NCBI GenBank assembly: GCA_965212165.1
Contig: OZ243096.1
Span: forward strand, 2,976,001-3,040,000
DNA length: 64,000 nucleotides
DNA from: RHLJ01 sp965212165
GTDB lineage: Bacteria > Bacteroidota > Rhodothermia > Balneolales > Balneolaceae
Direction: 5' to 3'
The position numbers and the translations under genes are program-made. The notes under the pieces were generated by a model that was given only the letters and a program-made list of their open reading frames with translations, did no database searches and had not been told where the DNA came from. This document shows, piece after piece, positions 17,823-26,067 of this stretch. Numbering within the stretch: the first letter of the stretch is position 1; each line of letters begins with the position of its first letter.

Positions 17823-18746
17823 ATGAAGCACCACAAAAAAATTCTAGTACAATGCTCAGTTGCCTTAATTGCAATAATCCTTAACATAAATGCACCAGAC
17901 TTTGTAGAAATAACTAGGTATGTCTTACTTGGCCTTGTGATCTTATTAATTGGAATGCCTCATGGTGCAATTGATCATATAATTGATGGGAATCTTGAAG
18001 GTTGGGATCCACATTCTTTTAACCGAAGGTTTTATTCCTGGTACTTAAGTGCTGTAGTTTTATACTCTGTGCTTTGGATATTCTTTCCTCTATTTAGCTT
18101 TGGTTTTTTCTTACTAATTACTCTCTACCATTTTGGACAAGCAGATGCAGAAAGATTCAATTTTGATGGTTGGGCAAACAAAGTAATCCATTTTAGCAGA
18201 GGGATTACAGTAGTAGGTTTAATAGTATATGGAGACTTAGTCTATGCATCTGAAGTGATAGAATCTGTAACTGATTTTTCTTATGAGAATTTCTCGAATC
18301 AGCTATTTCCTTCGGAATTTGGTGCATATACTTTAGCATTGGTATATCCTGTAGCGTTTACTTTAACTGCAATAATCAAAAAGGCTCCGATTGTTGGATT
18401 CTTTGTCTATTTTCTGGATGCAATAATTGTACCTGCTCTCTTTCTCTTTTGTGATCCAGTTTGGGCTTTCAGTATTTATTTTGGACTTTGGCATTCGTAC
18501 AATCATGTAAACGTAATGCTGAGCTATCTAGCAGATCAAGATAAAAAAGTATCAATGGGCTGGTTTTATAAAAATTCATTCATATTTAGTCTACTCTCAT
18601 ATCTAGGATTACTCTTTATATATAATATACTTGATGCATTTGGAAATGAAGAACTCATGGTTTCACTGCTCTTCATTGTAATTAGTGTACTAACATTACC
18701 TCATTTGATTGTAGTTGAGAAGCTATACTCTAAGTTTAAGCCATAA
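17823..18746 (+). CDS. blh: Blh/Brp-family beta-carotene 15,15'-dioxygenase
   Basis: Blh cleaves beta-carotene into two retinal molecules and so supplies the chromophore for the neighbouring rhodopsin. The 307-aa protein is polytopic, with about eight hydrophobic segments, and carries the family's conserved histidine motifs: MPHGAIDH (45-52), LYHFGQAD (about 100-107), and LWHSYNHVN (about 223-231); these histidines bind iron. It is convergent with the proteorhodopsin gene and separated from it by a shared hairpin, so the two are physically linked but separately transcribed. No carotenoid genes (crtB/I/Y) lie in the window, so beta-carotene must be made elsewhere or acquired. Confidence 0.93.
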   Translation: MKHHKKILVQCSVALIAIILNINAPDFVEITRYVLLGLVILLIGMPHGAIDHIIDGNLEGWDPHSFNRRFYSWYLSAVVLYSVLWIFFPLFSFGFFLLITLYHFGQADAERFNFDGWANKVIHFSRGITVVGLIVYGDLVYASEVIESVTDFSYENFSNQLFPSEFGAYTLALVYPVAFTLTAIIKKAPIVGFFVYFLDAIIVPALFLFCDPVWAFSIYFGLWHSYNHVNVMLSYLADQDKKVSMGWFYKNSFIFSLLSYLGLLFIYNILDAFGNEELMVSLLFIVISVLTLPHLIVVEKLYSKFKP

Positions 18747-18748
18747 AA

Positions 18749-18774
18749 AAAGGTGGTTTATACAAACCACCTTT
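18749..18774. terminator. Terminator between blh and proteorhodopsin
   Basis: AAAGGTGGTTT (18749-18759) and AAACCACCTTT (18764-18774) form an 11-bp stem with a 4-base loop. An A run precedes it (a T run for the minus-strand rhodopsin transcript) and TTT ends the arm on the plus strand, so it probably stops both converging transcripts. Confidence 0.85.
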
Positions 18775-18800
18775 CTAATATTCTTAAGTAATAATTTTAC

Positions 18801-19511
18801 TTAATCGTCAGAAGAAGTTGTTGCTACATAGTAAACAACTAACCCAAACCCGATTTTATTAATAGCATCAGCTAGATTATAAATCACATCTATATTTCCT
18901 AGACCTTCTAGTAAATTCCCTGGCATTGTCATATATCCAATCGGGTATACAGACCAACCAAGTGTTATAAAAATCTTCATCAGAAACATCGCTTGATTTA
19001 ATGCTGGATTGTTGGAAGCTTTAGTGAGCTTTGCAACGCTTCCTGCAAATACTTCATACACAATGTATAAGTAAAAGAGGGTTGAAATGGTACCCCACAA
19101 GATCGTGCTTTCAGGCTGAATTGCTTCACCGATATAACCAGTAACAAGCATTCCTACTGAAGCCAGAATTAGAGCGAAAAGAGTTTTCGCTTTTGCACCA
19201 TAAGGTCGGGTTAATAAGTAGAACTCAACACACATTAAAGGCACAGTAAGAATCCAGTCAATATATCTAAATTCTGTTGGACTAGAACCAAGTGTTAAGT
19301 AATAATCACGCATATAATAGTAATGTACTGCAGCAATACCAGTTATTAGTCCTGAAACAGTAAGTGATAATCTCCATTTCTCTGGTACATTTCCACGTTC
19401 AGCAAAAAAGAAAACTGTTGCTGCTAGCATAGCCATTGTACCTATAAAAAAGGTAAATCCAACAACATCACCTGCTTCTATTGTTTGAGCAAATAGCATT
19501 TTTAAATTCAT
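18801..19511 (-). CDS. Proteorhodopsin, light-driven outward proton pump
   Basis: A seven-helix retinal protein of 236 aa. Helix C reads RYIDWILTVPLMCVEF: Asp85 (proton acceptor, equal to D97 of green proteorhodopsin), Thr89 and Glu96 (donor, equal to E108) give the DTE proton-pump pattern. The spectral-tuning position (L/Q105) is Met93, typical of green-absorbing Bacteroidota rhodopsins. His63 matches H75, Asp215 the second counter-ion D227, and Lys219 in LADAINK is the Schiff-base lysine. It is not an NQ (sodium) or NTQ (chloride) pump. The blh gene that makes its retinal lies directly downstream, in opposite orientation. A 395-bp gene-free stretch upstream should contain its promoter. Confidence 0.97.
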   Translation of the reverse strand: MNLKMLFAQTIEAGDVVGFTFFIGTMAMLAATVFFFAERGNVPEKWRLSLTVSGLITGIAAVHYYYMRDYYLTLGSSPTEFRYIDWILTVPLMCVEFYLLTRPYGAKAKTLFALILASVGMLVTGYIGEAIQPESTILWGTISTLFYLYIVYEVFAGSVAKLTKASNNPALNQAMFLMKIFITLGWSVYPIGYMTMPGNLLEGLGNIDVIYNLADAINKIGFGLVVYYVATTSSDD

Positions 19512-19906
19512 AGTTAGTAAGATTAATTATTGTCTTTATTGACAATTGTGTTAACTATCTGCAGGAGTTCTGCGTTCCAATGTAAACTCCTATGTAGTTA
19601 TAAATCTTATGCTTAGAAGATTTTTATTCTCATATTCCATTGGCACACATGTATTTACAAACGCATAACTTTCAAATAAAAATGAAAATAATATCTATTG
19701 AAAAGTCTCATTTCATACAAATTGGAAACGTGAAGTTATTGATATCATAGTATAGACTAATAACTTCAATAAAATCAATATGAATTGTCAATATCAGATT
19801 TTTTATTCTTAGCTTAGCGCTTCTTTAAAGTCGCTTCCCATTTATATCTCATATAAATGTAATTGAGAGGAAAGCTTTTAACGAAATGTATCCTAACCTA
19901 GTTTAT
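19512..19906. promoter_or_regulatory. Upstream region of proteorhodopsin with two dyads
   Basis: No gene was found in 395 bp. Two inverted repeats stand out: TTGTC-N6-GACAA at 19530-19545, only about 20 bases before the rhodopsin ATG (minus strand), and CATTTATAT-CTC-ATATAAATG at 19839-19859, a 9-bp-arm dyad just past the end of the PID-CTERM gene. GGAGTT...AACTCC (19564-19590) is a weaker one. The first is placed where an operator or 5'-UTR element would act; this is inference. Confidence 0.4.
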
Positions 19907-20113
19907 TTACGCTTCAAAATTATCTTCTTCACCTTTTTTCTTGTCGCGTAGTTTCTTAATGGCATATGCTCCACCAGCTGCGGCTAAAAGAGTTAGTCCA
20001 CCATCGATTGGGGCTTGACTAGGTGGCCCCGGTAGACCTGGTTGGGCAAAAACCATACATGTAGTTATTAGGAGGATTGAGATAATAAAAAGGATTAAGT
20101 ACGTTGTTTTCAT
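19907..20113 (-). CDS. PID-CTERM mini-protein (sorting signal only)
   Basis: A 68-aa protein: signal peptide (residues 1-23, ending VFAQ), a short proline-rich segment (PGLPGPPSQA, 25-34), then PIDGG (35-39), a hydrophobic helix (GLTLLAAAGGAYAI, 39-52) and a basic, then acidic tail (KKLRDKKKGEEDNFEA). The order PID motif, membrane helix and Lys/Arg patch matches the PID-CTERM sorting domain of Bacteroidota, thought to be handled by an exosortase-like system. There is almost nothing else in the protein. It follows the T9SS cargo gene on the same strand across an inverted repeat. Function unknown; it could be a surface-anchored peptide. Confidence 0.8.
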   Translation of the reverse strand: MKTTYLILFIISILLITTCMVFAQPGLPGPPSQAPIDGGLTLLAAAGGAYAIKKLRDKKKGEEDNFEA

Positions 20114-20120
20114 TTTCTTA

Positions 20121-20184
20121 AATTAGGAATTAAGAATATGGGAATTACGAATAGGGGTATTCCTAATTCATAATTCCCATATTC
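20121..20184. repeat. Inverted heptamer-type repeat element
   Basis: GAATATGGGAATTA (20134-20147) is repeated inverted as TAATTCCCATATTC (20171-20184), and AATTAGGAAT (20121-20130) is inverted as ATTCCTAATT (20159-20168). The whole reads as successive heptamers of AATTAGG/AATTAAG type followed by their complements (CTAATTC, ATAATTC). It separates the T9SS cargo gene from the PID-CTERM gene. Related heptamers recur at 10668, 11290, 23261, 59011 and 60873. Confidence 0.7.
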
Positions 20185-20190
20185 AAGTTT

Positions 20191-22230
20191 TTATTTAATT
20201 AAAGTCATTTTACGAGTTATATACTGGCCACTAGCTTCAAGGCGGTAGTAGTAAATTCCAGAAGCTGAGGAAGAGGCATCCCATTTCACATTGTAGTTTC
20301 CAGCTGCTTTGGTTCCATTCACTAATTCCGCTACTTTTTGTCCCATTAGGTTATACACGCTTAAGCTAACAACTCCCGTATTCTGAACACTGTAATTAAT
20401 CGTTGTGCTTGGGTTAAACGGATTCGGATAGTTTTGATCGAGCGTAAAACCTTTTACAAGCTCATCCAATTCGTTAGTTACCGTAGTGGTTGGTGAAATT
20501 GTTATTGCAAAGCGAGTTCCCATTGATTTCGATTTGTTCACCGTTGCTATTGGATTAGTTAGGGCGCCAATTAGTTTAACTTTAGCTGCTGGCGCCGTGG
20601 CATCAAATATATATTGGCTATCTAAGCGCATATCCACATTAGTTTCGTCCTCATAGTCGTGGAAAGTAAATTTCCAATGCTCTGGAATACTTTCGAATCC
20701 TGTCCAGTTTAGAATAAAGTCTCCACTCACTCCAATTATGTGTACTTCCAAATCAAGCTTTACTTCATTAGTTAAGTTTTGTGGTAGTGATTCAATTGAC
20801 TTCAATACTTTCAGGTCGTCTTTGTTACCTTTAAATGAAATGATCGCATATTGATTCAATAGTGGTTGAAGTTTAGATGAATCATATAAATCCCATCCAG
20901 TATGTGCTTTATCATCAAATTTTATTTTAATGGCGTCACTTTTTAAATCACTATGATGTATTGATAAAACAATTTCAGCTTCATCACTTATTTGTTTAGA
21001 AAGAGCACTTATAGTAGACGAACTACTAGTTTTCCCAACAACTGGGAAAGTAAGACTATCAACATTAGTACTTGATCCTTCCACCCAAAATCCTTGCCAA
21101 GGAGTAAGTATTGTTGAATTCCTGTCGATAGGAGAATATATACCTTCATTTAATATGTGAATATTATTTTGAATACTTTCGTTGCTAAAGGTGAGTGTAT
21201 TCAAATCATAATTAGATCCAAATGGATTACCGACTAATGTGAAATAAGAAGAGTTGACTGTAGTAGTTGTATTTAACTCAACACCAACATCTCCCGAAGG
21301 CTCATTCCCAAGTGCATCTAAACTAATCGGAAGTAATTCACTCCCGTTTACATTATTATTAAAGAAGTAAACAGCAAGTCCGTTTCCGGATAGTATGGTG
21401 GAATCTTGAGAGGATATGGGTAAATAAGTTCCTGAATTATTATAGGTATAAATAGTAGCGCTGTCCAGATTACTAGTAAATTGTGCCCCAATTCCATCAT
21501 CTGCTATATCACTCCCTGTTGAATTTTCTTTTGGAATAGAAATTAATCGCCATCCCTCAATTCCTGTTATTATTCCTATTGGTAATGAAGAAGAAGTCCC
21601 TAATATTTCAACATTATCAATTGCAATATCTTCATCACCTGAACCAAGATTAAATTCTATGAGAATATCAAGTGTTGAGCCTGTACCAGCAATAGAGGCT
21701 TCAAACTGATTAAAGGCACCAGTTATTTCAGTTCCCTCTGCATTACCATCAAAATTTGTGTCAATGCCAGGTGGACCATTTGTAGTATCTCCTAGAGTTT
21801 CAATCCATAGTAAATCGGTAGAAGCTCCGTCATCAATTGAATAGCTAAAATGTACGTAATCAGATGCATCCCAATGTTCAGAACTGCCGGTTGGATCTTC
21901 TGCTAGATAAACTCTCAGCAAAAGTGAGGTGTAATTTGAAATATCAATATCTTGTATTGTCAAAGAAACAGGTAATGAAGCTCCTTCACCGTCGATATCT
22001 TGTGCTGCAAAAAAATATTCACCTTTAATGTTTGTGAATTGTTCACCAGTTATATCAGATCCATTAGTTCGTATAAAATAGTCGGTTGCATTATCCGTAA
22101 AAACGGGAATCGATGTGGTATACCCATCTAGCGTTTCAAAATCTATTAGTCTAATTGTAGTTTGTGCATTTACAGAGAAGGGTAATTGCAATAAAATTAT
22201 TCCAATTACAGCAAGAATTTCAATTTTCAT
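20191..22230 (-). CDS. Secreted protein with T9SS type A sorting domain
   Basis: A 679-aa secreted protein. Residues 1-22 are a signal peptide (FSVNAQ). Residues about 30-210 look like a carbohydrate-binding/jelly-roll type beta domain (IDGEGASLPVSLTIQDIDISNY; ends DEDIAIDNVEILG). The middle, 220-590, is beta-rich and unassigned. The C-terminal 80 residues start FTLDQNYPNPFNPSTTI and end in VSLSVYNLMGQKVAEL, GNYNVKWDAS and YITRKMTLIK: the type IX secretion CTD, removed or anchored at the surface. The LysLIK end is typical of Balneola-type genomes. No catalytic motif is visible. Confidence 0.85.
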   Translation of the reverse strand: MKIEILAVIGIILLQLPFSVNAQTTIRLIDFETLDGYTTSIPVFTDNATDYFIRTNGSDITGEQFTNIKGEYFFAAQDIDGEGASLPVSLTIQDIDISNYTSLLLRVYLAEDPTGSSEHWDASDYVHFSYSIDDGASTDLLWIETLGDTTNGPPGIDTNFDGNAEGTEITGAFNQFEASIAGTGSTLDILIEFNLGSGDEDIAIDNVEILGTSSSLPIGIITGIEGWRLISIPKENSTGSDIADDGIGAQFTSNLDSATIYTYNNSGTYLPISSQDSTILSGNGLAVYFFNNNVNGSELLPISLDALGNEPSGDVGVELNTTTTVNSSYFTLVGNPFGSNYDLNTLTFSNESIQNNIHILNEGIYSPIDRNSTILTPWQGFWVEGSSTNVDSLTFPVVGKTSSSSTISALSKQISDEAEIVLSIHHSDLKSDAIKIKFDDKAHTGWDLYDSSKLQPLLNQYAIISFKGNKDDLKVLKSIESLPQNLTNEVKLDLEVHIIGVSGDFILNWTGFESIPEHWKFTFHDYEDETNVDMRLDSQYIFDATAPAAKVKLIGALTNPIATVNKSKSMGTRFAITISPTTTVTNELDELVKGFTLDQNYPNPFNPSTTINYSVQNTGVVSLSVYNLMGQKVAELVNGTKAAGNYNVKWDASSSASGIYYYRLEASGQYITRKMTLIK

Positions 22231-22286
22231 AAACCTATCCTCTTATTGGTTTCTGATTACTATTTCTTACTGCTTTAAACAAAAAA

Positions 22287-22315
22287 AAGCAGCTCTTATT
22301 AAATAAGACCTGCTT
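22287..22315 (-). terminator. Terminator after hydroxybutyryl-CoA dehydrogenase
   Basis: AAGCAGCTCTTATT (22287-22300) pairs with AATAAGACCTGCTT (22302-22315) with a single mismatch; a run of A (22281-22288) supplies the T tract on the minus strand. It lies just downstream of the dehydrogenase stop and just upstream of the T9SS gene. Confidence 0.75.
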
Positions 22316-22342
22316 AGAACTAATTCCTTACAAATTAATTTC

Positions 22343-23194
22343 TTACTTCTTAAAGAACCCCTCTCCTGTCTTATCTCCTAGCTTACCCGCATCAACCATT
22401 TTTACTAGTAATGGACATGGTCGGTATTTAGGATCTTTGAATCCTTCGTACAGCACATTCAGGATATCGAGGCATACATCTAGACCAATAAAATCTGCAA
22501 GTCGAAGTGGGCCCATTGGATGCGCCATTCCTAGCATCATCACTTGATCAACATTTTCTGGGGTTGCTACACCTTCATAAACCGCAAAAATTGCCTCATT
22601 TATCATCGGCATAAGTACTCGATTACTTACAAAGCCGGGCATATCATTAACAGGAACCGGTATTTTATTTAGTTTTTTCGAAGTCTCTTCAATTTGGGTA
22701 TAAACTTCATTACTTGTTTCTAGTCCTTTTACAATTTCTACCAATTTCATAACAGGTACAGGGTTAAAGAAATGCATCCCAATAAACTTATCTGGTCTCG
22801 AAGTAATTGCCGCTAATTTTGTAATAGAAATACTTGAAGTATTTGAACCAAAAATAGTATGAGTTGGTGCTGATTCATCAACTTGCTTCCAAACCGAAGT
22901 TTTAATTCCCAAATCCTCTGGAACTGCTTCAATTACTAAATCAGCATCTTTAACCCCTTCTGTGATACTCAACGAAATAGAAATATTATTTAGAGACTCA
23001 TTTCTCTTTTCGGCAGTGATTTTTTCCTTAGTCACCATTCTATCAAGATTTTTCGTAATGGTTGCTAATGCACGATCTGCAAATTCTTGTTTTGTTTCGA
23101 TCATTGTTACTTGGAAGGCGTTCATTGCAAAAACATGTGCAATTCCGTTTCCCATTGTTCCGCCACCTATTACTGCTACTTTTTTAATATCCAT
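22343..23194 (-). CDS. 3-hydroxybutyryl-CoA dehydrogenase
   Basis: Oxidises (S)-3-hydroxyacyl-CoA with NAD(P)+ or runs in reverse in butyrate-type and aromatic-degradation pathways. The 283-aa length is that of stand-alone Hbd/PaaH/FadB2 enzymes. The Rossmann glycine motif is VAVIGGGTMGNGIAH (about 6-20); GSNTSSISIT and the catalytic His in GMHFFNPVPVMKLVEIV are present, as is the C-terminal DKTGEGFF motif. No neighbouring thiolase or enoyl-CoA hydratase is visible, so the pathway cannot be fixed; no gene symbol is given for that reason. Confidence 0.93.
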   Translation of the reverse strand: MDIKKVAVIGGGTMGNGIAHVFAMNAFQVTMIETKQEFADRALATITKNLDRMVTKEKITAEKRNESLNNISISLSITEGVKDADLVIEAVPEDLGIKTSVWKQVDESAPTHTIFGSNTSSISITKLAAITSRPDKFIGMHFFNPVPVMKLVEIVKGLETSNEVYTQIEETSKKLNKIPVPVNDMPGFVSNRVLMPMINEAIFAVYEGVATPENVDQVMMLGMAHPMGPLRLADFIGLDVCLDILNVLYEGFKDPKYRPCPLLVKMVDAGKLGDKTGEGFFKK

Positions 23195-23260
23195 CTCTAA
23201 TGATTTTTTTGATTTTTATTTACTTTAAGATACTGGTTTTTGGAAGCGCTTTTCAATCAT

Positions 23261-23325
23261 AATTAGGAATTAAAAATTAAGAATTAAGAATAATCTTAAA
23301 TCAACCTACTCCTAATTCTTAAATG
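23261..23325. repeat. Heptamer tandem repeat with inverted end
   Basis: From 23261 the DNA reads as consecutive heptamers: AATTAGG, AATTAAA, AATTAAG, AATTAAG and AATAATC (to 23295). After a 15-base spacer it continues CCTAATT CTTAAAT, the complement of the first units. It lies in the 179-bp gap between the dehydrogenase and penicillin-acylase genes, and matches the element at 20121. Confidence 0.75.
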
Positions 23326-23373
23326 TTCGAACTAATAATTTCTTTACGTTAAAAAGCTCAGTATTTTGTGTCC

Positions 23374-25824
23374 ATGAACACATTACTCAAACTAGTCCTT
23401 TTCTTCTTTATCCTCTTTATTGGTTTTGCTGGGTTAGCTTTCTATTGGACCTTCTATAAACCATTACCAAATTATGAAGCTAAGATTGATATTCCTGGCC
23501 TTCAACAACCAGTTGATATCCATTGGGACGAGTTTGGGGTTCCTCATATCTATGCTAGTAATGAACAAGATCTATATAAAGCTTTCGGATATGTTCATGC
23601 TCAAGATCGGCTTTGGCAAATGACCCTTAGTCAAATAGCAGCAGAAGGTCGATTTGCTGAGTTTTTTGGAGAGGAATTAGTTCCTTTTGACGAATACCAA
23701 CGAACTCTAGGTTTTTGGAGAATGGCTGAAAAGCTAGAAAAAGAAGCAATTAATGAAGAAGAACGATCTATTCTTCAAGCTTATTCTGATGGTGTGAACA
23801 CTTTCATTGAACAAAATGGAAATCGTCTTCCAGTAGAATTTGCATTAACAGGTATGGAGCCCATTGAATGGAGCCCAACTAGAACACTTGCTGTTACTCG
23901 TTTAATGGCTTGGGAATTGAATATGAGTTGGTGGAGTGAGGTAATGTATAATTATTTAAAGACTTCGCTCTCCCAAGAAAAATTCGCTGAACTTCGTCTT
24001 GGCTGGAGTGATGATTTCCCGACTTCATTAGATGATGATGAATCTATTGGACTAACTACCGCTGCATTAATGCCAATGCTTCACCAGGAAGTTGAAAAGC
24101 GCAAACTTCTTAATATTGAGGGAACTCATGTTGGAAGTAATTCTTGGGTTGTTGATGCTTCGAAAACAAATACGGGTTACCCAATGTTGGCTGGAGATCC
24201 TCATCTTGGATTAGATATGCCTGGTAAATGGTATGAGGTACATCTTAATTTAAATGGGAAAAATGTATCTGGAGTAACTTTAGCTGGTATACCAGGAATA
24301 GTTTTAGGTCAGAATGAAGAAATGGGATGGTCTTTTACAAGTATTATGGCTGATGATACTGACTTTTTTCTTGAAAAAACGGATCCAGAAGATAGAGGTA
24401 GATATGTAGTTGATTCAACAAATGCTGGTCAAATTGCTTATAAGTCATTCGAGAAAGTTAGAGAGATTATCAAAGTTAAAGATGGTGATGAACAAGTTCT
24501 AGAAGTCAGATACACTAATCATGGACCAGTAATATCTGATATTTATCCTAATCAAGAACTTGTTAAAGATCATGTAATTAGCATGAAATGGACTGGCCAT
24601 GAATTATCAAATGAGTTCAGAACCATGTACGAAATGAATTGGGCTGATACTTTTCAAGATTTTAAAGATGCCTTAGATCATTATGGTGTTCCAGGTATGA
24701 ATTTCATGTATGGCGACAAAGAGGGAAATATTGCCATGTTTTCTACTGCAAAACTTCCTATCAGAACTGGAGATAAAGTTTCAATAAGACGAGGTTGGGT
24801 TCCAGAAGATGATTGGCAAGGTTTTATCCCACGAGAAGAGATGCCATATATCATTAACCCCGAAAAGGGCTGGATAGCAAATGCTAATAATAAATTAGTT
24901 ACTGATAACTACCCTCATTATATAGCTACATTTTGGGAGCCGCCATCTAGAATGCAACGAATTGTTGACAGATTATCTGCCAATCCTACTTTAAATATGG
25001 AAGAAATGATTTCAATTCAGAATGATTCCTATTCTACTTTCGCTGCTGAAATGACACCTATTATTCTGGACATAATCAATACTCAAAATGAATTCGATTT
25101 CTCTCTTCCAGTTTCATATTTAGAAAACTGGGATTTTAAATACAACGAGAACTCTACAGCAGCTTCTATTTTTGATGCCTTCATTATTAACTTCACAAAG
25201 AACACTCTTAAAGATGATTTAGGAGATGATGCTTACGAAAATTTTATAATTCATGAACTTATACCTATAAGAACGATTAGTGATCTTGTACAAGATAGCA
25301 GTACTTTTTTTGATGATATAAATACTTTAGATATTGAAAGTCGTGAGGATATAGTTCTCAAAAGTATGCAAGATGCTATTTTCTTTTTAAGTGATTCTCT
25401 TGGCTCAGAACCTTTCGAATGGCGCTGGGAACAACTACATACCATTACCTTTAAACCACCAATGTTTAGTCAAGCAGCTGAAGATCCTTCCTCACCTTCT
25501 GCTCTTAAGTTAATTGTTGAAAATGTATTGAGTAAAGGTCCTTACTCAGTTAAAGGACATGGAATGAGTATTAATAATGGTCAATATAGTTGGGAAAAAC
25601 CTTTTGAAATGATTTTAGGGCCTTCCGTTCGACGAATTATTGATCTCTCTGATTTAAGTCACACAAAATCTGTGATACCAACAGGTCAATCTGGTAATCC
25701 GCTATCCACCCATTTTGGCGATCAAACTGAACTTTGGTTAAATGCTCAATATCGAAATCTCTATCAAGATAGCTCCCTTTTTCAACAGGCTGATTTTAAA
25801 ACTATGAAGCTATTACCTAAGTAA
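23374..25824 (+). CDS. Penicillin-acylase-family Ntn hydrolase
   Basis: An N-terminal nucleophile hydrolase (peptidase family S45) that cuts amide bonds, for example of beta-lactams or acyl-homoserine lactones. It is made as a precursor and cleaves itself; the nucleophile is the Ser opening the beta chain, here the first Ser of HVGSNSWVVD (residue 255 from ATG 23374). Upstream, HIYASNEQDLYKAFGYVHAQDRLWQM is a family hallmark, as are PMLAGDPHLGLDMPGKWYEVHL and WIANANNKLV after the nucleophile. An N-terminal hydrophobic segment (about 7-27) anchors it in the inner membrane or acts as an uncleaved signal. GTG 23368 is an alternative start. Standing alone, its substrate is unknown. Confidence 0.92.
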   Translation: MNTLLKLVLFFFILFIGFAGLAFYWTFYKPLPNYEAKIDIPGLQQPVDIHWDEFGVPHIYASNEQDLYKAFGYVHAQDRLWQMTLSQIAAEGRFAEFFGEELVPFDEYQRTLGFWRMAEKLEKEAINEEERSILQAYSDGVNTFIEQNGNRLPVEFALTGMEPIEWSPTRTLAVTRLMAWELNMSWWSEVMYNYLKTSLSQEKFAELRLGWSDDFPTSLDDDESIGLTTAALMPMLHQEVEKRKLLNIEGTHVGSNSWVVDASKTNTGYPMLAGDPHLGLDMPGKWYEVHLNLNGKNVSGVTLAGIPGIVLGQNEEMGWSFTSIMADDTDFFLEKTDPEDRGRYVVDSTNAGQIAYKSFEKVREIIKVKDGDEQVLEVRYTNHGPVISDIYPNQELVKDHVISMKWTGHELSNEFRTMYEMNWADTFQDFKDALDHYGVPGMNFMYGDKEGNIAMFSTAKLPIRTGDKVSIRRGWVPEDDWQGFIPREEMPYIINPEKGWIANANNKLVTDNYPHYIATFWEPPSRMQRIVDRLSANPTLNMEEMISIQNDSYSTFAAEMTPIILDIINTQNEFDFSLPVSYLENWDFKYNENSTAASIFDAFIINFTKNTLKDDLGDDAYENFIIHELIPIRTISDLVQDSSTFFDDINTLDIESREDIVLKSMQDAIFFLSDSLGSEPFEWRWEQLHTITFKPPMFSQAAEDPSSPSALKLIVENVLSKGPYSVKGHGMSINNGQYSWEKPFEMILGPSVRRIIDLSDLSHTKSVIPTGQSGNPLSTHFGDQTELWLNAQYRNLYQDSSLFQQADFKTMKLLPK

Positions 25825-26067
25825 TAATTTGTTTGAGGCTGGAATTTGTAGTTATAAGTCCAATTATCAGTTCTTAAAACTAGTTCGGGAAGGCTAGATC
25901 ATATAGATTTTGTAATATTAGAGTATCCATAATTCTCAATTCAATCTACTTTGGAACATTATGACGTGTTAAGAATTGAAATTTTATCCAATATTGATTG
26001 GTTGCTTTAGTTTGTAGATGTACATTTAGGCGCTTAATTCATTCATCGGACAGGCGATATTACAAAT

